Positions 17,337-27,534 are shown, counted from the stretch's first letter. The stretch: DNA of 64,000 nucleotides from Pseudomonas alcaliphila JAB1 (GCF_001941865.1 NZ_CP016162.1:4215501-4279500); one strand, 5' to 3'. Notes: generated from the letters alone by a model not told the origin. Made by a program: numbers and translations.

Positions 17337-17431
17337 CTCCCACGCTCCGGCGTGGGAGACCAGCCTGGGACGCTCTGCGTCCCTCAGACGCAGAGCGTCT
17401 GCAAGGGCACTCCCACGCGGAGCGTGGGAAT
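17337..17431. repeat. Inverted repeat, 'CTCCCACGC...GCGTGGGA' type
   Basis: CTCCCACGCTCCGGCGTGGGAG at the left and CTCCCACGCGGAGCGTGGGA at the right bracket a nested dyad GACGCTCTGCGTC / GACGCAGAGCGTC. This family is distinct from the REPs. It fills the gap between the oxygenase and adenine deaminase genes. Confidence 0.75.
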
Positions 17432-17469
17432 GATCAAAAGGGTTAAACTTCTACCCTACCCAAGCCTGA

Positions 17470-18432
<963 letters not shown>

Positions 18433-18441
18433 GCAAGGCTC

Positions 18442-18501
18442 ATCGCGGCTAAAGCCCCTCCCACGGAGCGCGAGTACTGTGGGAGGGGCTTCAGCCGCGA
18501 C
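18442..18501. repeat. REP doublet, 'GCGGCTAAAGCCCCTCCCAC' family
   Basis: ATCGCGGCTAAAGCCCCTCC facing GGAGGGGCTTCAGCCGCGAC, between the convergent adenine deaminase and cytochrome b genes. Its position at convergent 3' ends is typical of REPs. Confidence 0.82.
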
Positions 18502-18508
18502 TGTAGTA

Positions 18509-19045
18509 TCAGTGTTCCGAGAGCTGGCGCCGCTTGCCAGTCACCATCGACAGCGGCAGGTTCTCGCGCAGCCGATAGCTCTCAAACAGCGCTGCAGCGA
18601 TATGCAAGCCGACCACCGCCATGACGCCGTTGGCACAGAATTCGTGGATTTCCAGCGGCAGATCCGCGCCCCAGAAATAATCGACTTCCTCCATCAGAAA
18701 GCCGGTCACGCCCAGACCGAGCATCAGCGTCATCATCAGGATCATCACCAGAGCGCCCAACGGCGAATGCCCCAGACGGTGATAGGGCTGCCCGGCAATC
18801 AATGCACGCAAATGCGCACCGAGGCGTTCCGGGGTCGGCCAGAAATCCGCCCAGCGCGCCGCCGGCGTGCCGACGAAACCCCATACCAGGCGGATCGCCA
18901 GCCAGGCCACGGCGTAATAGCCGAGCCAGCGATGCCAGTCTTCACCCTCTTCGGTGAAGAAGTAGTTGGCCAGGAAAGCGCCGGCCAGGGACCAGTGGAA
19001 CAAGCGCACCACTGGGTCCCACAGGCGCACGGTCGCGGCGCTCAT
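18509..19045 (-). CDS. Cytochrome b561/b6-domain membrane protein
   Basis: A 178-residue di-haem cytochrome b561-type membrane protein (Ni/Fe-hydrogenase cytochrome b-like) with four hydrophobic helices. Haem-ligand histidines are expected at VRLFHWSLAG (H17), GEDWHRWLGYYA, the HEFCANG region and VVGLHIAAALF. It moves electrons across the membrane to an unknown partner. Its ATG overlaps the stop of the preceding PepSY gene (TGATG), so the two are co-translated. A small PepSY protein plus cytochrome b pair is common in Pseudomonas; a redox role is likely. Confidence 0.85.
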   Translation of the reverse strand: MSAATVRLWDPVVRLFHWSLAGAFLANYFFTEEGEDWHRWLGYYAVAWLAIRLVWGFVGTPAARWADFWPTPERLGAHLRALIAGQPYHRLGHSPLGALVMILMMTLMLGLGVTGFLMEEVDYFWGADLPLEIHEFCANGVMAVVGLHIAAALFESYRLRENLPLSMVTGKRRQLSEH

Positions 19046-19311
19046 CAGCTTTCCACATTGCTCTTGACGGCATCACCACTGACCGGGTCGAAGTAGATTT
19101 CGACCTTCTTGCCGTCCTTGTTGTGGCCGTAGATTTCGTAGCAGTTGCCGCCGGTGACCTTGAACTTGTTGATCTCGTAGCCCTGTGCCTTGAGGTCGGC
19201 CTGGAACTTGTCCTGATCCTGCCACTGCGACTTGTCGGCAGTGGTGCATTCGGTGGCGGCGAAGGTCAGCGGGCTGGCCAGAGCCAGAGACAGCAGAAGC
19301 AGTTTGCGCAT
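19045..19311 (-). CDS. Small periplasmic PepSY-domain protein
   Basis: An 88-residue exported protein. Residues 1-19 are a signal peptide (MRKLLLLSLALASPLTFA, then A). The remainder is a single PepSY_2 domain (DKFQADLKAQGYEINKFKVTGGNCYEIYG... VEIYFDPVSGDAV). It has two Cys (near 22 and 57) that could form a disulfide. PepSY domains are thought to inhibit proteases or bind small molecules or metals. The gene is translationally coupled to the downstream cytochrome b gene. It is separated from the upstream OprC-like gene by a REP-bearing 243-bp gap, so it may have its own promoter. Confidence 0.85.
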   Translation of the reverse strand: MRKLLLLSLALASPLTFAATECTTADKSQWQDQDKFQADLKAQGYEINKFKVTGGNCYEIYGHNKDGKKVEIYFDPVSGDAVKSNVES

Positions 19312-19448
19312 GGTGTAGTCCTCTCGGTGCAGGGGAAAGTGTGTCTGCGGGGACTACTCTGGCGCCTGAACCTTAAGACTCTATTAGCGCACGCAAAATC
19401 GTAGCCCGGATGTAATCCGGGAAAGGTGGCTACCGTGCCCGGCCAAAC

Positions 19449-19513
19449 GTAGGAGCCCGCTTGCGGGCGATCCGCATTGTGCAAGCGCCAATCGCCCGCA
19501 AGCGTGCTCCTAC
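19449..19513. repeat. REP inverted pair plus a single GTAGCCCGGATG unit
   Basis: GTAGGAGCCCGCTTGCGGGC facing GCCCGCAAGCGTGCTCCTAC. A separate unit, GTAGCCCGGATGTAATCCGG, starts at about 19402. Together they fill the gap between oprC and the small PepSY gene. Confidence 0.82.
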
Positions 19514-19554
19514 GAGAGGATCGCTACGCTTCGTAGCTCCGGGCTAGCGAAGGC

Positions 19555-21645
19555 TTAGAAGTCGAAATCGACCTTGGCCCACAAGGTACGGCCCGGCTCG
19601 TCGATACGCGTTTCGGCCGGGAAGCCGAAGCCAGCGTCGCCAGCCAGGTTGAGGTGTTCGGCGTAGTTCTTGTCGAGCAGGTTATCCACGCCGGCGCTGA
19701 ACTTGACCTGTTGGCTGACGCGGTAGGCGCCATTGAGCGAGAGCACGCCGAAGCCGGCGCTGTCGGCGAAGTCCTGCCCCACCACGTTGCCGCGCCCTTC
19801 GGCGATGCGGCCCTGACCGTCGACCACACGCCACAGGGCGCCGACGCTCCAGTCGTCGCGCTGGTAGGTCAGCCCCAGGCGCGCTTCCAGCGGCGGCATC
19901 TGCGGCAGTGCTTCGCCGTCCGAGCTGTTCTTGCCCCAGGCGTAGGCCAGGGTCGCGTCGGCCTTCCAGTTGGAGTCGAAGGCGTAGGCCACGCCCAGCT
20001 CGCCGCCCATGATGCGCGCGTCCACGTTGTCAGCCTGGGTACTCATGCCACGGTAGTCGAACAGGATGTAGTCGCGGATCTGCCCGGCATAGGCCGAAGC
20101 CCAGGCCTGCAGTTGCTCGCCCTGATACTGGATGCCGATATCGAGCTGGGTGGTCTTCTCTGGCTTGATGCCAGCGAAGGCGTTGTCCGCGCCGGCTGGG
20201 CCATTGAGGCCGGCGGAGAACAGCTCCCAGTAATCGGGGAAGCGCTGCACGTGGCCGATGCCGGCATAGACGGTGGTCGGCGAGGCGGACAGGTCGTGCT
20301 CGTAGCGTACGAAACCGCTGGGCAGGGTATCGGCGCGGGTCTCGCCTGCCGTCGGGTTGGGCGTCGACATGCCCATCATGTCGCTGAAGTTCTGCCGGTA
20401 GTCCTTGGCCGAGGCGCGATCCAGGCGTGCGCCGGAGATCAGCCGATCACCCTCGGCCAGGCGCCAGGTGGCTTCGGCGAACACGCCATAGTTGTGCATC
20501 AGCGCGTCCTTGTCCCAGGGGAAGCGATCAGCGTCGACATAGGGCATGCCCATCATGCCGCCGCTGGAGCTGCGCTGGCGGTGTTCGCTGCGCTGCGCAT
20601 CGACGCCGGTGATCAGCTCGACGTCGTCCCACTTCCAGGTCGCGGCCAGGCGTGCGCCGAAGGTGCGGCGGTCGACCTGCGCCGCCATCGGCCCGGCCAT
20701 CATGCTGCTCGGGTCCGGCACGCGCAGGCGGAAGTTGTCCATGATGTGGTCGGCGTAGTTGTAGTAGACCTTGGCCTCGACCTTATCCAGCACGCCGCCG
20801 AGGTTGCTGCGCTCGATGCGCAGGCCGAGGCTTTCACGCTTGAACTGAGTGCCGTCCATGCCACGACCACCGTAGCGCGCCTCGCCATCGCCACGGCCGG
20901 CGCTGAGTTCGATCAGGGTATCGGCATCCGGCGTCCAGCCCAGGGCCACGTCGCCGTTCCACTTGTCCCAGCGCGAGGCGATGGTGTCGCCGTCACCGTT
21001 GTCGTAATCGTCCGACAGCGAGCGATTGCCCATCACCCGCAGGTAACCCTGCTCGCTGCCCACGGCGCCATCGATCAGGCGGTCGAAACGGCCATTGGAG
21101 CCGGCCAGCACGCTGGCATGCAGGCGCGCGCCCAGCTCACCGAAACGCTCCGGCTCGCGGTCGAAGCGCACCACCCCTGCCGAAGCGCCCGGCCCCCAGA
21201 CCACGGTTTGCGGCCCCTTGGTGACGGTCAGCAGATCATAGGTTTCCGGCGAAATGTAGGAACTGGGCGCATCCATCCTGCCCGGGCAGGCGCCGATCAT
21301 CTGTCCGCCATCGGTAAGCAACAGCAGGCGCGAGCCGAACAGCCCACGCAACACCGGATCGCTGTTGCTGCCGCCACTGCGAATCGCGGAGAAACCGGGA
21401 ATGGTCTTGAGGTAATCGGCCGCATCGCTGGCCGGCACCGGCTGGCGTGGGTCCTTGGGGTCGGCCACCACGGTCAGCGGCGAGCTTTGCTGGATCGCCG
21501 TGATCACCGTGGGCGGCAGTTCGTGCACAGGCTCCTCGGCAGCCTGCAGGGCAGTCATGGAACACAGGCCGCAGGCTACGGCTAGAACGGACAGGGGAAA
21601 ACGAGCGCGCACGGAAGCGGCGCCCGAAACGAAGGAAACGGACAT
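19555..21645 (-). CDS. oprC: TonB-dependent copper receptor, OprC-like
   Basis: A 696-residue outer-membrane receptor of the TonB-copper (OprC/NosA) family. It has a signal peptide, an N-terminal plug (LPPTVITAIQQSSPL to about residue 170) and a 22-strand barrel ending in Phe (AKVDFDF). Met-rich stretches SGGMMGMPY and SDMMGMSTP, plus PSSMMAGPMAAQ, are suited to Cu(I) binding. GACPGRMD in the plug carries the cysteine region described for OprC. The ATG has an AGG about eight bases upstream. It follows a DUF2946 gene and a PCu(A)C copper chaperone gene on the same strand, giving a compact copper-handling operon. Confidence 0.92.
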   Translation of the reverse strand: MSVSFVSGAASVRARFPLSVLAVACGLCSMTALQAAEEPVHELPPTVITAIQQSSPLTVVADPKDPRQPVPASDAADYLKTIPGFSAIRSGGSNSDPVLRGLFGSRLLLLTDGGQMIGACPGRMDAPSSYISPETYDLLTVTKGPQTVVWGPGASAGVVRFDREPERFGELGARLHASVLAGSNGRFDRLIDGAVGSEQGYLRVMGNRSLSDDYDNGDGDTIASRWDKWNGDVALGWTPDADTLIELSAGRGDGEARYGGRGMDGTQFKRESLGLRIERSNLGGVLDKVEAKVYYNYADHIMDNFRLRVPDPSSMMAGPMAAQVDRRTFGARLAATWKWDDVELITGVDAQRSEHRQRSSSGGMMGMPYVDADRFPWDKDALMHNYGVFAEATWRLAEGDRLISGARLDRASAKDYRQNFSDMMGMSTPNPTAGETRADTLPSGFVRYEHDLSASPTTVYAGIGHVQRFPDYWELFSAGLNGPAGADNAFAGIKPEKTTQLDIGIQYQGEQLQAWASAYAGQIRDYILFDYRGMSTQADNVDARIMGGELGVAYAFDSNWKADATLAYAWGKNSSDGEALPQMPPLEARLGLTYQRDDWSVGALWRVVDGQGRIAEGRGNVVGQDFADSAGFGVLSLNGAYRVSQQVKFSAGVDNLLDKNYAEHLNLAGDAGFGFPAETRIDEPGRTLWAKVDFDF

Positions 21646-21707
21646 GCGGATACCTGAAAAGTCGATTGGCGAAGAAGCCTGGTAACGGCCTCATGGGAGT
21701 GGTGACT

Positions 21708-22082
21708 TCAGGTACGCATGGGCGGTGCACGTGACAGCGCATGAGGAAAGTTGGCGCCCGGCAGCGGTCGCTCAGGCAACCTCAGGGTGGTATCGCGAGA
21801 TAACTCCAAGCGGCTCGCGAGCACCGAGCCATTGTCGGCCAGCACCGGACAATGCGAGAGCAGCGAGCAGTAGCCGCAGGCATCCACCTGCAACACTGGG
21901 CTGGAGCTGCTCGTTGGGGCCGGCACGCTGCCCGCCCCGTCATGACAGCCAAGCTCGTTCAGCCAGCGCCAGTCAGCCGGCTCGGCACACAGTTGCGACG
22001 CCAGTGGCGCCAGCACGATAAGGACGAACGCCAGCAGCCCAAGCTGGGCGGCGAGCGTGCGCCTGCGTGCCGTGAACAGCAT
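21708..22082 (-). CDS. DUF2946-domain protein
   Basis: A 124-residue protein with an N-terminal hydrophobic helix (AAQLGLLAFVLIVLAPLASQLCA) and a Cys/His-containing C-terminal part (CHDG, DACGYCSLLSHCP). The CxxC followed by LLSHCP is the conserved core of DUF2946, a family often found next to copper-related TonB receptors. Its ATG overlaps the stop of the upstream PCu(A)C gene (TGATG). The cysteine pattern suggests metal contact at the membrane. No biochemical function is known for the family. Confidence 0.82.
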   Translation of the reverse strand: MLFTARRRTLAAQLGLLAFVLIVLAPLASQLCAEPADWRWLNELGCHDGAGSVPAPTSSSSPVLQVDACGYCSLLSHCPVLADNGSVLASRLELSRDTTLRLPERPLPGANFPHALSRAPPMRT

Positions 22083-22576
22083 CAGTGCTGGTGCTTGCCT
22101 GCATCATGACCGGCAGCATGATCATGGCCTGCCGGCGCATCTTTCTGCACGGCGACCTCGACCTCGACAGCACCGGCTTTCTCGAAGTTGAGGGTCAACG
22201 GGAAGCGCTCACCGTCCTTGGCCTGCTGCTTCAGGTTGAACAGCATGACGTGATAGCCCATGGGCTCGAACTTCACCTCGCCACCAGCGGGGATGGCCAC
22301 GTCCTGCACCTGCTGCATCTTCATCACGCCATCGGCATGCACATGCTCGTGCAACTCGGCCTTGCCGGCCACCGGGGTGCTGACACTGAGCAGACGATCG
22401 GCTTCGCTGCCCTTGTTGTGGATGACGAAATAAGCGGCAGCAGTCGGCGCCACCGGCGGCATCTCGCGCGACCAGGGGTGGTCGATATGCAGTTGGCCTG
22501 CGTCGTACTCGTGGGCCTGCACCAACAGCGTCGGCAGCAGCAGGGTGAGGCCGAGCAGGGTTTTCTTCAGGGTCAT
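22082..22576 (-). CDS. PCu(A)C periplasmic copper chaperone
   Basis: A 164-residue protein with a signal peptide ending ...LLVQA, then HEYDAGQLHIDHPW typical of PCu(A)C. The Cu(I) ligands follow the family pattern: a Met in SREMPPVAPTAAAYF, His in ELHEHVH, Met in VMKM and the H-x-M of PMGYHVML. A His-rich tail (GHDHAAGHDAGKHQH) adds extra metal-binding capacity. AGGAGG lies ten bases before the ATG at 22576; a longer frame is open but not family-like. It heads the PCu(A)C-DUF2946-oprC operon and probably passes copper to, or receives it after, OprC-mediated uptake. Confidence 0.93.
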   Translation of the reverse strand: MTLKKTLLGLTLLLPTLLVQAHEYDAGQLHIDHPWSREMPPVAPTAAAYFVIHNKGSEADRLLSVSTPVAGKAELHEHVHADGVMKMQQVQDVAIPAGGEVKFEPMGYHVMLFNLKQQAKDGERFPLTLNFEKAGAVEVEVAVQKDAPAGHDHAAGHDAGKHQH

Positions 22577-22650
22577 GGGGTGTTGCCTCCTGGTTTGGAA
22601 TCGAATCATGGGTTGAGCCTATAACGTCTTGCGACGATCAAACTGTTCAC

Positions 22651-24021
22651 TCATGCCAGCGGCCGGGTCGATGGCCGCAGTTGGCGAAAGCGCGAGAGTA
22701 GCCAGTCAAGAACGAAGACCAGCAGTAGCGAAGCACCGACCAGCGGGAAGATCACACCGAGCACGATCATCACGCCGATGGCGGTCTTCCAGCGCGGCAG
22801 GTCGTGGCGCAGCGGCGGCACACCGAAGCGTCCGGCCGGGCGGCGTTTCCACCACAGCACCAGGCCACTGACGGAGCTGAAGATGATCAGCAGGCACACC
22901 GCTGCCATCAGCAGCTGGTTGGCCAGGCCGAACAGCTTGCCTTCGTGCAGCATCACCCCGGTTTCCACGGTTTTCGCCACTGGGCCGTAGTCCTGCCAGC
23001 GCACGTCGGCGAGTACCGCACCGCTGTATTGATCGAAGTGCAACGTGGCATCGTTGCGTGGATCGTCGGCGAACAGGGCGACGGTGTAAACGCCCAACTC
23101 GCCCTGGGGCAGGCTGATGCTGTAGCCGGGCTGAACACCGCGCTCGGCGGCGCTGTCGACCACATGCTGCAGCAGGCTGTTGGAGGCCGCTGCGGCCTGA
23201 TGCCCGGCATGGCCGTGATGCGCGGCATGCGGGTCGGACGCCGGCAGCGGCGTGATTTCCACCGCCCAGGCCACGGTTTGCTGGCTGCTGCTGTTGAGGC
23301 TGCCGGTCAGTTGCCCGGACTTGGGCACGTCATCCCACATCGCGGCGGGAAAGTGATTCCAGGCACCGGCGAACTGCGCGCCCCAGTAGCCCGTCCAGGT
23401 CATGCCGGTGAGCAGCATGAACAGCAGCAGTGCGCTGCCCCAGAAGCCGGTGACCGCATGCAGGTCGCGCCACCACAGGCGCCCCCCTGCGCTCAGACGT
23501 GGCCACAACACACCCGCCCCGCTGCTGCCGCGCGGCCACCACAAGTACAGGCCGGATACCACCAGCACGATGCCCCAGCCAGCGGCCAGTTCGATCAGCC
23601 GGTCACCAACGGTGCCGATCAACAGATCACCGTGCAGCTTGCGCACCACCGCCTGCAGATTCCACAGGGCGTCCTGGGTGCCGAGAAGGCTGCCGTTGTA
23701 GGGATCGACGAACAGGTTCAGCTCCTGGCCACCCTGATTGATCACGAACTGCGCACTGCGGTCCTGTGCAGCGGGCGGCAGGTATTTGCTGACCAATGCC
23801 TGCGGATAGGCTTCGCGGACGATAGCCAGTTGCTGGTCGGCACTGAGGCGCTGCTCGGCGACCGGCACCTGCATCAGGTCGGCATACATCCAGGTATCGA
23901 GCTGCGGTTTGAACAGGTAGATGATCCCGGTGATCGACAGCAGGATCATGAACGGGATGACGAACAGCCCGGCATAGAAGTGCCAGCGCCAGGCCAGGTT
24001 GTAGAACGAGACATTATTCAT
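22651..24021 (-). CDS. PepSY-associated transmembrane protein (PiuB-like, second of a pair)
   Basis: A 456-residue inner-membrane protein with an N-terminal helix (WHFYAGLFVIPFMILLSITG), a central periplasmic PepSY region, and three further helices including GWGIVLVVSGLYLWWPRG. A His-rich loop (DPHAAHHGHAGHQ) sits near residues 265-280. Members of this family act as periplasmic or inner-membrane reductases for siderophore or metal uptake. The start is placed at the ATG at 24021, which has GGAG at six-base spacing; an ATG six bases earlier overlaps that site. It follows another PepSY protein and a TonB receptor on the same strand. Confidence 0.87.
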   Translation of the reverse strand: MNNVSFYNLAWRWHFYAGLFVIPFMILLSITGIIYLFKPQLDTWMYADLMQVPVAEQRLSADQQLAIVREAYPQALVSKYLPPAAQDRSAQFVINQGGQELNLFVDPYNGSLLGTQDALWNLQAVVRKLHGDLLIGTVGDRLIELAAGWGIVLVVSGLYLWWPRGSSGAGVLWPRLSAGGRLWWRDLHAVTGFWGSALLLFMLLTGMTWTGYWGAQFAGAWNHFPAAMWDDVPKSGQLTGSLNSSSQQTVAWAVEITPLPASDPHAAHHGHAGHQAAAASNSLLQHVVDSAAERGVQPGYSISLPQGELGVYTVALFADDPRNDATLHFDQYSGAVLADVRWQDYGPVAKTVETGVMLHEGKLFGLANQLLMAAVCLLIIFSSVSGLVLWWKRRPAGRFGVPPLRHDLPRWKTAIGVMIVLGVIFPLVGASLLLVFVLDWLLSRFRQLRPSTRPLA

Positions 24022-24070
24022 TTCCATCTCCAGTCGGTGAGGGTGGCGGAAGGAATTCGCAGGTTCGCCA

Positions 24071-25507
24071 TCAGCGCACTCTCCGACGCAGCAGGCTCAG
24101 GCCGACCAGCGCCAGTAGCACGTGCGCCAGCGCAACCAGACCCAGCAGGAGGTGCTTGTAGCCATTACCCAGGCCGGCGAGAAACTCCCACTTGTGCAAG
24201 TAGGCGAAGATCCAGCCTTCGCGCCGGTCGGCGTCCTGCACGCGGCTGGCCAGCGCGCCGTCCAGCGGGTCGACATACAGAACGGTGTGTCGCGCGTCGG
24301 TGTAAGTGGCCTTGAACACCGGCAGGCGTTTGAAGACGAAGCCGTATTCGTGATCGAACTGCGATTGCAGCTCAAGGCTCTGCATTTCGCCCAAGCCGAG
24401 GCCGGCAGCGTAATGATCGAGGCGTTGACGAGCATGACGACGCGCCGCATCGATATCCAGCTCACGCCCGTCGGCATCCAGATAGTGCAGGCTCGGCATC
24501 ATGCCGAACTGCTGCCCCTGAGCCCGCCAGACCGGTTTGCCGTCCAGCTCCAGCAGGCTCAGACCGAACAGTGTCTCGCCCTGCAGCAGCCACTCGGCAT
24601 TGGGGGCCTTATCCAGCCGGGCCACGTCGAAGCCAGGGGCATAGGCGACCGGCCACGGCTCGGCCATCTGTTTGTGCAGCAGGTGCCAGGCGCCACTACT
24701 GGCGAAGCTCAGGGTCGCGGCCGCCAGCCCCAGGCCCCACCAGCCGTGTAGCCGGCGACTGAAGCTGCGGGCGCGGCGACGCGCGACGAACAGCGTGATG
24801 CCGAACAGCGTCGCGCTGAGGATAGAGGCCAGCAGCAGGACCATCAGTAGCGGCCGCAACGGCCCCACCGCATCCAGCCAGCGAAAGCTGTGCAAGGTCT
24901 GGAAGAAGGCGCTGAACCAGGCCTTGCGCTGATCCACCAGAGTGCCGAGACGATCATGGAACAGGTCGACATACACCCGCAGTCGATCATCGCGCTGGGT
25001 ATCGACCCGCGCGACCGGCAACAAGCGGTTGATAAAGGCGTACTCGCTGGTAAAGCGCTCGACGCTGTCGACATAGCTCAGCGGCTCGTCACTGCCTAGA
25101 TAGTGCCGCGCCAGGTATTCGGCATGAGCCGCAGCCACATCGCTGGCCTGGCCGCTACGCGCATGCCAGTAACGCGGCAGCAGTTCACCCGGCAGACGCG
25201 CCTGGTAGTAAGGCTCGCCAGCCAGGACCAGCAGGCGCAATGCCTGTACCCGCTCGATGGTCGCTGCGGAGAGGACCTGCGCCGGGCTGCGCAGGTGATC
25301 CAGCGGCATTACCTGCTGCGGTGCGGCCATGGTCTGCGGACGCGGCTGCAGGTAGCCCATCAGCGGGTGCAGCATGCCACTGCCCGCCCAACTGAACACG
25401 CCCAGGCAGGCTAGTAGTGCCAGGCGCCTGTGCCACGGCAGCAGCCGCAACAGGCGCTGACGCCAGGTCAGACGCGGCAGTTCTTGCGCCGGCAGTGCCG
25501 CTGTCAA
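24071..25507 (-). CDS. PepSY-domain membrane protein (first of a pair)
   Basis: A 478-residue PepSY-type membrane protein. The helices are visible at the N-terminus (LALLACLGVFSWAGSG), in the middle (LLMVLLLASILSATLFGITLFVA) and at the C-terminus (LLLGLVALAHVLLALVGLSLL). A PepSY region follows the helices. The best start is TTG at 25507, overlapping the TGA of the TonB receptor gene (TTGA) with GGAG eight bases upstream; GTG at 25516 is the alternative. The open frame runs about 300 bp further upstream within the receptor gene but encodes no family-like sequence there. It probably works with the adjoining receptor and second PepSY protein. Confidence 0.82.
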   Translation of the reverse strand: MTAALPAQELPRLTWRQRLLRLLPWHRRLALLACLGVFSWAGSGMLHPLMGYLQPRPQTMAAPQQVMPLDHLRSPAQVLSAATIERVQALRLLVLAGEPYYQARLPGELLPRYWHARSGQASDVAAAHAEYLARHYLGSDEPLSYVDSVERFTSEYAFINRLLPVARVDTQRDDRLRVYVDLFHDRLGTLVDQRKAWFSAFFQTLHSFRWLDAVGPLRPLLMVLLLASILSATLFGITLFVARRRARSFSRRLHGWWGLGLAAATLSFASSGAWHLLHKQMAEPWPVAYAPGFDVARLDKAPNAEWLLQGETLFGLSLLELDGKPVWRAQGQQFGMMPSLHYLDADGRELDIDAARRHARQRLDHYAAGLGLGEMQSLELQSQFDHEYGFVFKRLPVFKATYTDARHTVLYVDPLDGALASRVQDADRREGWIFAYLHKWEFLAGLGNGYKHLLLGLVALAHVLLALVGLSLLRRRVR

Positions 25508-27534
25508 AGCCGCCACTCCAGGCCGGCATAGACGGCGCGGCCGTCGCCGGGCAGGAACTGCGCGCTGTCCTGGCCGCGAGCGTCGGCGATCACCCCGGTG
25601 GTGGCGGCGTAGGTCTTGTCGGACAGGTTGCGACCCTCGACGAAGAAGCCCAGCCCTTCGCGCGCCCGGTAACCGGCCTTCAGTCCCCAGATGGCGTAGC
25701 CGTCGGCATACAGGCTCTCGGCGTGGTCGACGTTGTAGTGGGTCGGCACCCATTCGAAGGTCGGCCCGGCGTACCAGCCACCCTGCTGCCACAGCGCCTC
25801 GCCCTTGACGAACTGGCGCGGCGCGCCGGCCAGGCGGTTGTCGCCGTAGACATCGTCGTTGTCGAAGCGAAAATCGTTGAGCAGGTACTGGCCTCGCAAC
25901 ACGAACTGGCCCAGGGTCAGCGCGCCGCCCAGCTCGATGCCCTGGTGCAGGGTGCGGTCGGCGTTGAGGGTGCCCAGCGCGTTGCCGTCGGCGTCGTTGA
26001 GCGCCAGCAGTTCGTCGCGGATCTCGCTGCGATAGACCGCCACGTCCAGCTCCAGATTGCTGCGCATCCAGCGCATGCCGAACTCCAGGGTATTGGCCTT
26101 CTGCGCGTCGTTGGCCGTGACCACCTGGCCGCCGGTCAGCTCGCTGAAGGTCGGCGGCTCGACGCTCTGGCTGAAGTTGGCGAACAGCTGCAGGCCGTCG
26201 TCCAGATCGTGACGCAGGCCGATACGGCCAATGCGACCGCTATAGGTCTTGTTGAACGACTCATCCTGGGCCAGACAGAAACCGCTGACGAAGGCGTTGC
26301 ACTTGAGCCGATCGTCGACGTCGCGCTGCTGATGCAGCCAGGCCAGGCCGCCGATCAGCGCCCAGCGCTCGGCCAGCGGTACTTCCAGCTCGGCGAAGGC
26401 ATTCAGGCTGCGTGCGGTCTGGTGCAGTTCGTTGACCTTGCGCCCCTTCTGCCCGCCTACGTTGAGGTAACGCGAATCCCAGTTGCGCCCGTGGTTGACC
26501 TCGACGCCGCCGACCCAGCGCCAACCCTGGGCGTCCTGCCACTTGTGCGCTAGGCGCAAGCCGTAGTCTTCGCTGTCGATATCCAGCACCTGGAAGATCG
26601 GGTGGAACATCGACTTCTCGCTGTAAAAGCTCGACAGTTCCAGGCTGTGCCCGCCGTCCAGTTGCAGGGTGCTGATGTTACCCAGGCGGTTGAGGGTGAA
26701 ATCGCGCTTCTGGTCGCCGCCGAGGGCCGCGGCCGAGGCCTGCTCGGGATCGCGGCGCAGCTGCGCCTTGGTCAGGCTTCCCGGCAGCTCGGAGTCGCTC
26801 TCGACATGGGTCAGGTAGAAGCGGGTGGCCAGGCGCTCGTTGATCCGCCCGCCGAGGTTGGCGAAGTAGCGCTGATTGTCCTGCCTGGCGTGATCGCGAA
26901 AGCCGTCCTGCTGGTAGTCGGCGATGCTAACGAAGCCGTCCCAGGCGCCGAAGTCCTGGGCGAAGGCGCCGTAAAGCCGCTGGTAGCCGAAGCTGCCGCC
27001 CTCGACGCGCAGATCGACCGGCGCGGCAGTCTTGCCGGTGGGAGTGACGAAGTTGATCGCCCCGCCCAGGTTGACCGCGCCGTAACGCCAGGCGTTGGCG
27101 CCGCGCAGCACCTCGACGTGGTTGGCCGCCAGCGGCTCGATGGTCTGGAAGTCGAAGCTGCCGTCGGCCAGGTTGACCGGTGCGCCGTCCTGCATCAACA
27201 GCAGGCCGCGGCCATGGAAGGTGCGCTGCAGGCCGGAGCCGCGAATCGACAGGCGTGCCTCCTCGGCACCGAAGCGCGGCTGGATGAATACCCCGGTGGC
27301 CAGGCCGAGGGCATCCTGCAGGGTGCTGCTGCGCCCGCTCTTGTAGGTCTCGGCATCGACCAGGCTGGCGCCGCCGGGAATATGGGCGAACTCGGCGCGC
27401 TTTTCCTCGATGGTCGGCGCGGTGGGGTCGGGTCGTTGCTGGCCGGTGACGGTGTCGTCCGGCAGTTGCACGTGGTCGGCCTGGGCCAGGCCGCAGCTCA
27501 GCGCCAGCAGGCCGAAAAGGAATGGGTGTCGCAT
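25504..27534 (-). CDS. TonB-dependent receptor (FecA-like, no signalling domain)
   Basis: A 676-residue outer-membrane receptor. It has a signal peptide (MRHPFLFGLLALSCGLAQA), a TonB-box-like stretch (PDDTVTG), and a plug domain with LSIRGSGLQRTFHGRGLLLMQDG and GAVNLGGAINFVTPTG. The barrel ends in aromatic-rich strands (VYAGLEWRL). It lacks the N-terminal secretin/STN domain of signalling receptors. It resembles FecA-like ferric-citrate or siderophore receptors; the ligand is unknown. GGGGAG lies before the ATG at 27534. Two PepSY reductase-like genes follow, the first overlapping by four bases, which favours an iron- or copper-chelate uptake role. Confidence 0.87.
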   Translation of the reverse strand: MRHPFLFGLLALSCGLAQADHVQLPDDTVTGQQRPDPTAPTIEEKRAEFAHIPGGASLVDAETYKSGRSSTLQDALGLATGVFIQPRFGAEEARLSIRGSGLQRTFHGRGLLLMQDGAPVNLADGSFDFQTIEPLAANHVEVLRGANAWRYGAVNLGGAINFVTPTGKTAAPVDLRVEGGSFGYQRLYGAFAQDFGAWDGFVSIADYQQDGFRDHARQDNQRYFANLGGRINERLATRFYLTHVESDSELPGSLTKAQLRRDPEQASAAALGGDQKRDFTLNRLGNISTLQLDGGHSLELSSFYSEKSMFHPIFQVLDIDSEDYGLRLAHKWQDAQGWRWVGGVEVNHGRNWDSRYLNVGGQKGRKVNELHQTARSLNAFAELEVPLAERWALIGGLAWLHQQRDVDDRLKCNAFVSGFCLAQDESFNKTYSGRIGRIGLRHDLDDGLQLFANFSQSVEPPTFSELTGGQVVTANDAQKANTLEFGMRWMRSNLELDVAVYRSEIRDELLALNDADGNALGTLNADRTLHQGIELGGALTLGQFVLRGQYLLNDFRFDNDDVYGDNRLAGAPRQFVKGEALWQQGGWYAGPTFEWVPTHYNVDHAESLYADGYAIWGLKAGYRAREGLGFFVEGRNLSDKTYAATTGVIADARGQDSAQFLPGDGRAVYAGLEWRL

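Noticed and set aside
19654..21585. 643-codon plus-strand frame opposite oprC
   Set aside because: Mirrors the receptor's codon pattern; its sequence is compositional and unlike any protein family, while the minus strand encodes a full TonB receptor.
22577..22650. A CopR/CueR-type operator before PCu(A)C
   Set aside because: I could not find a clear symmetric site or a -35/-10 pair with acceptable spacing.
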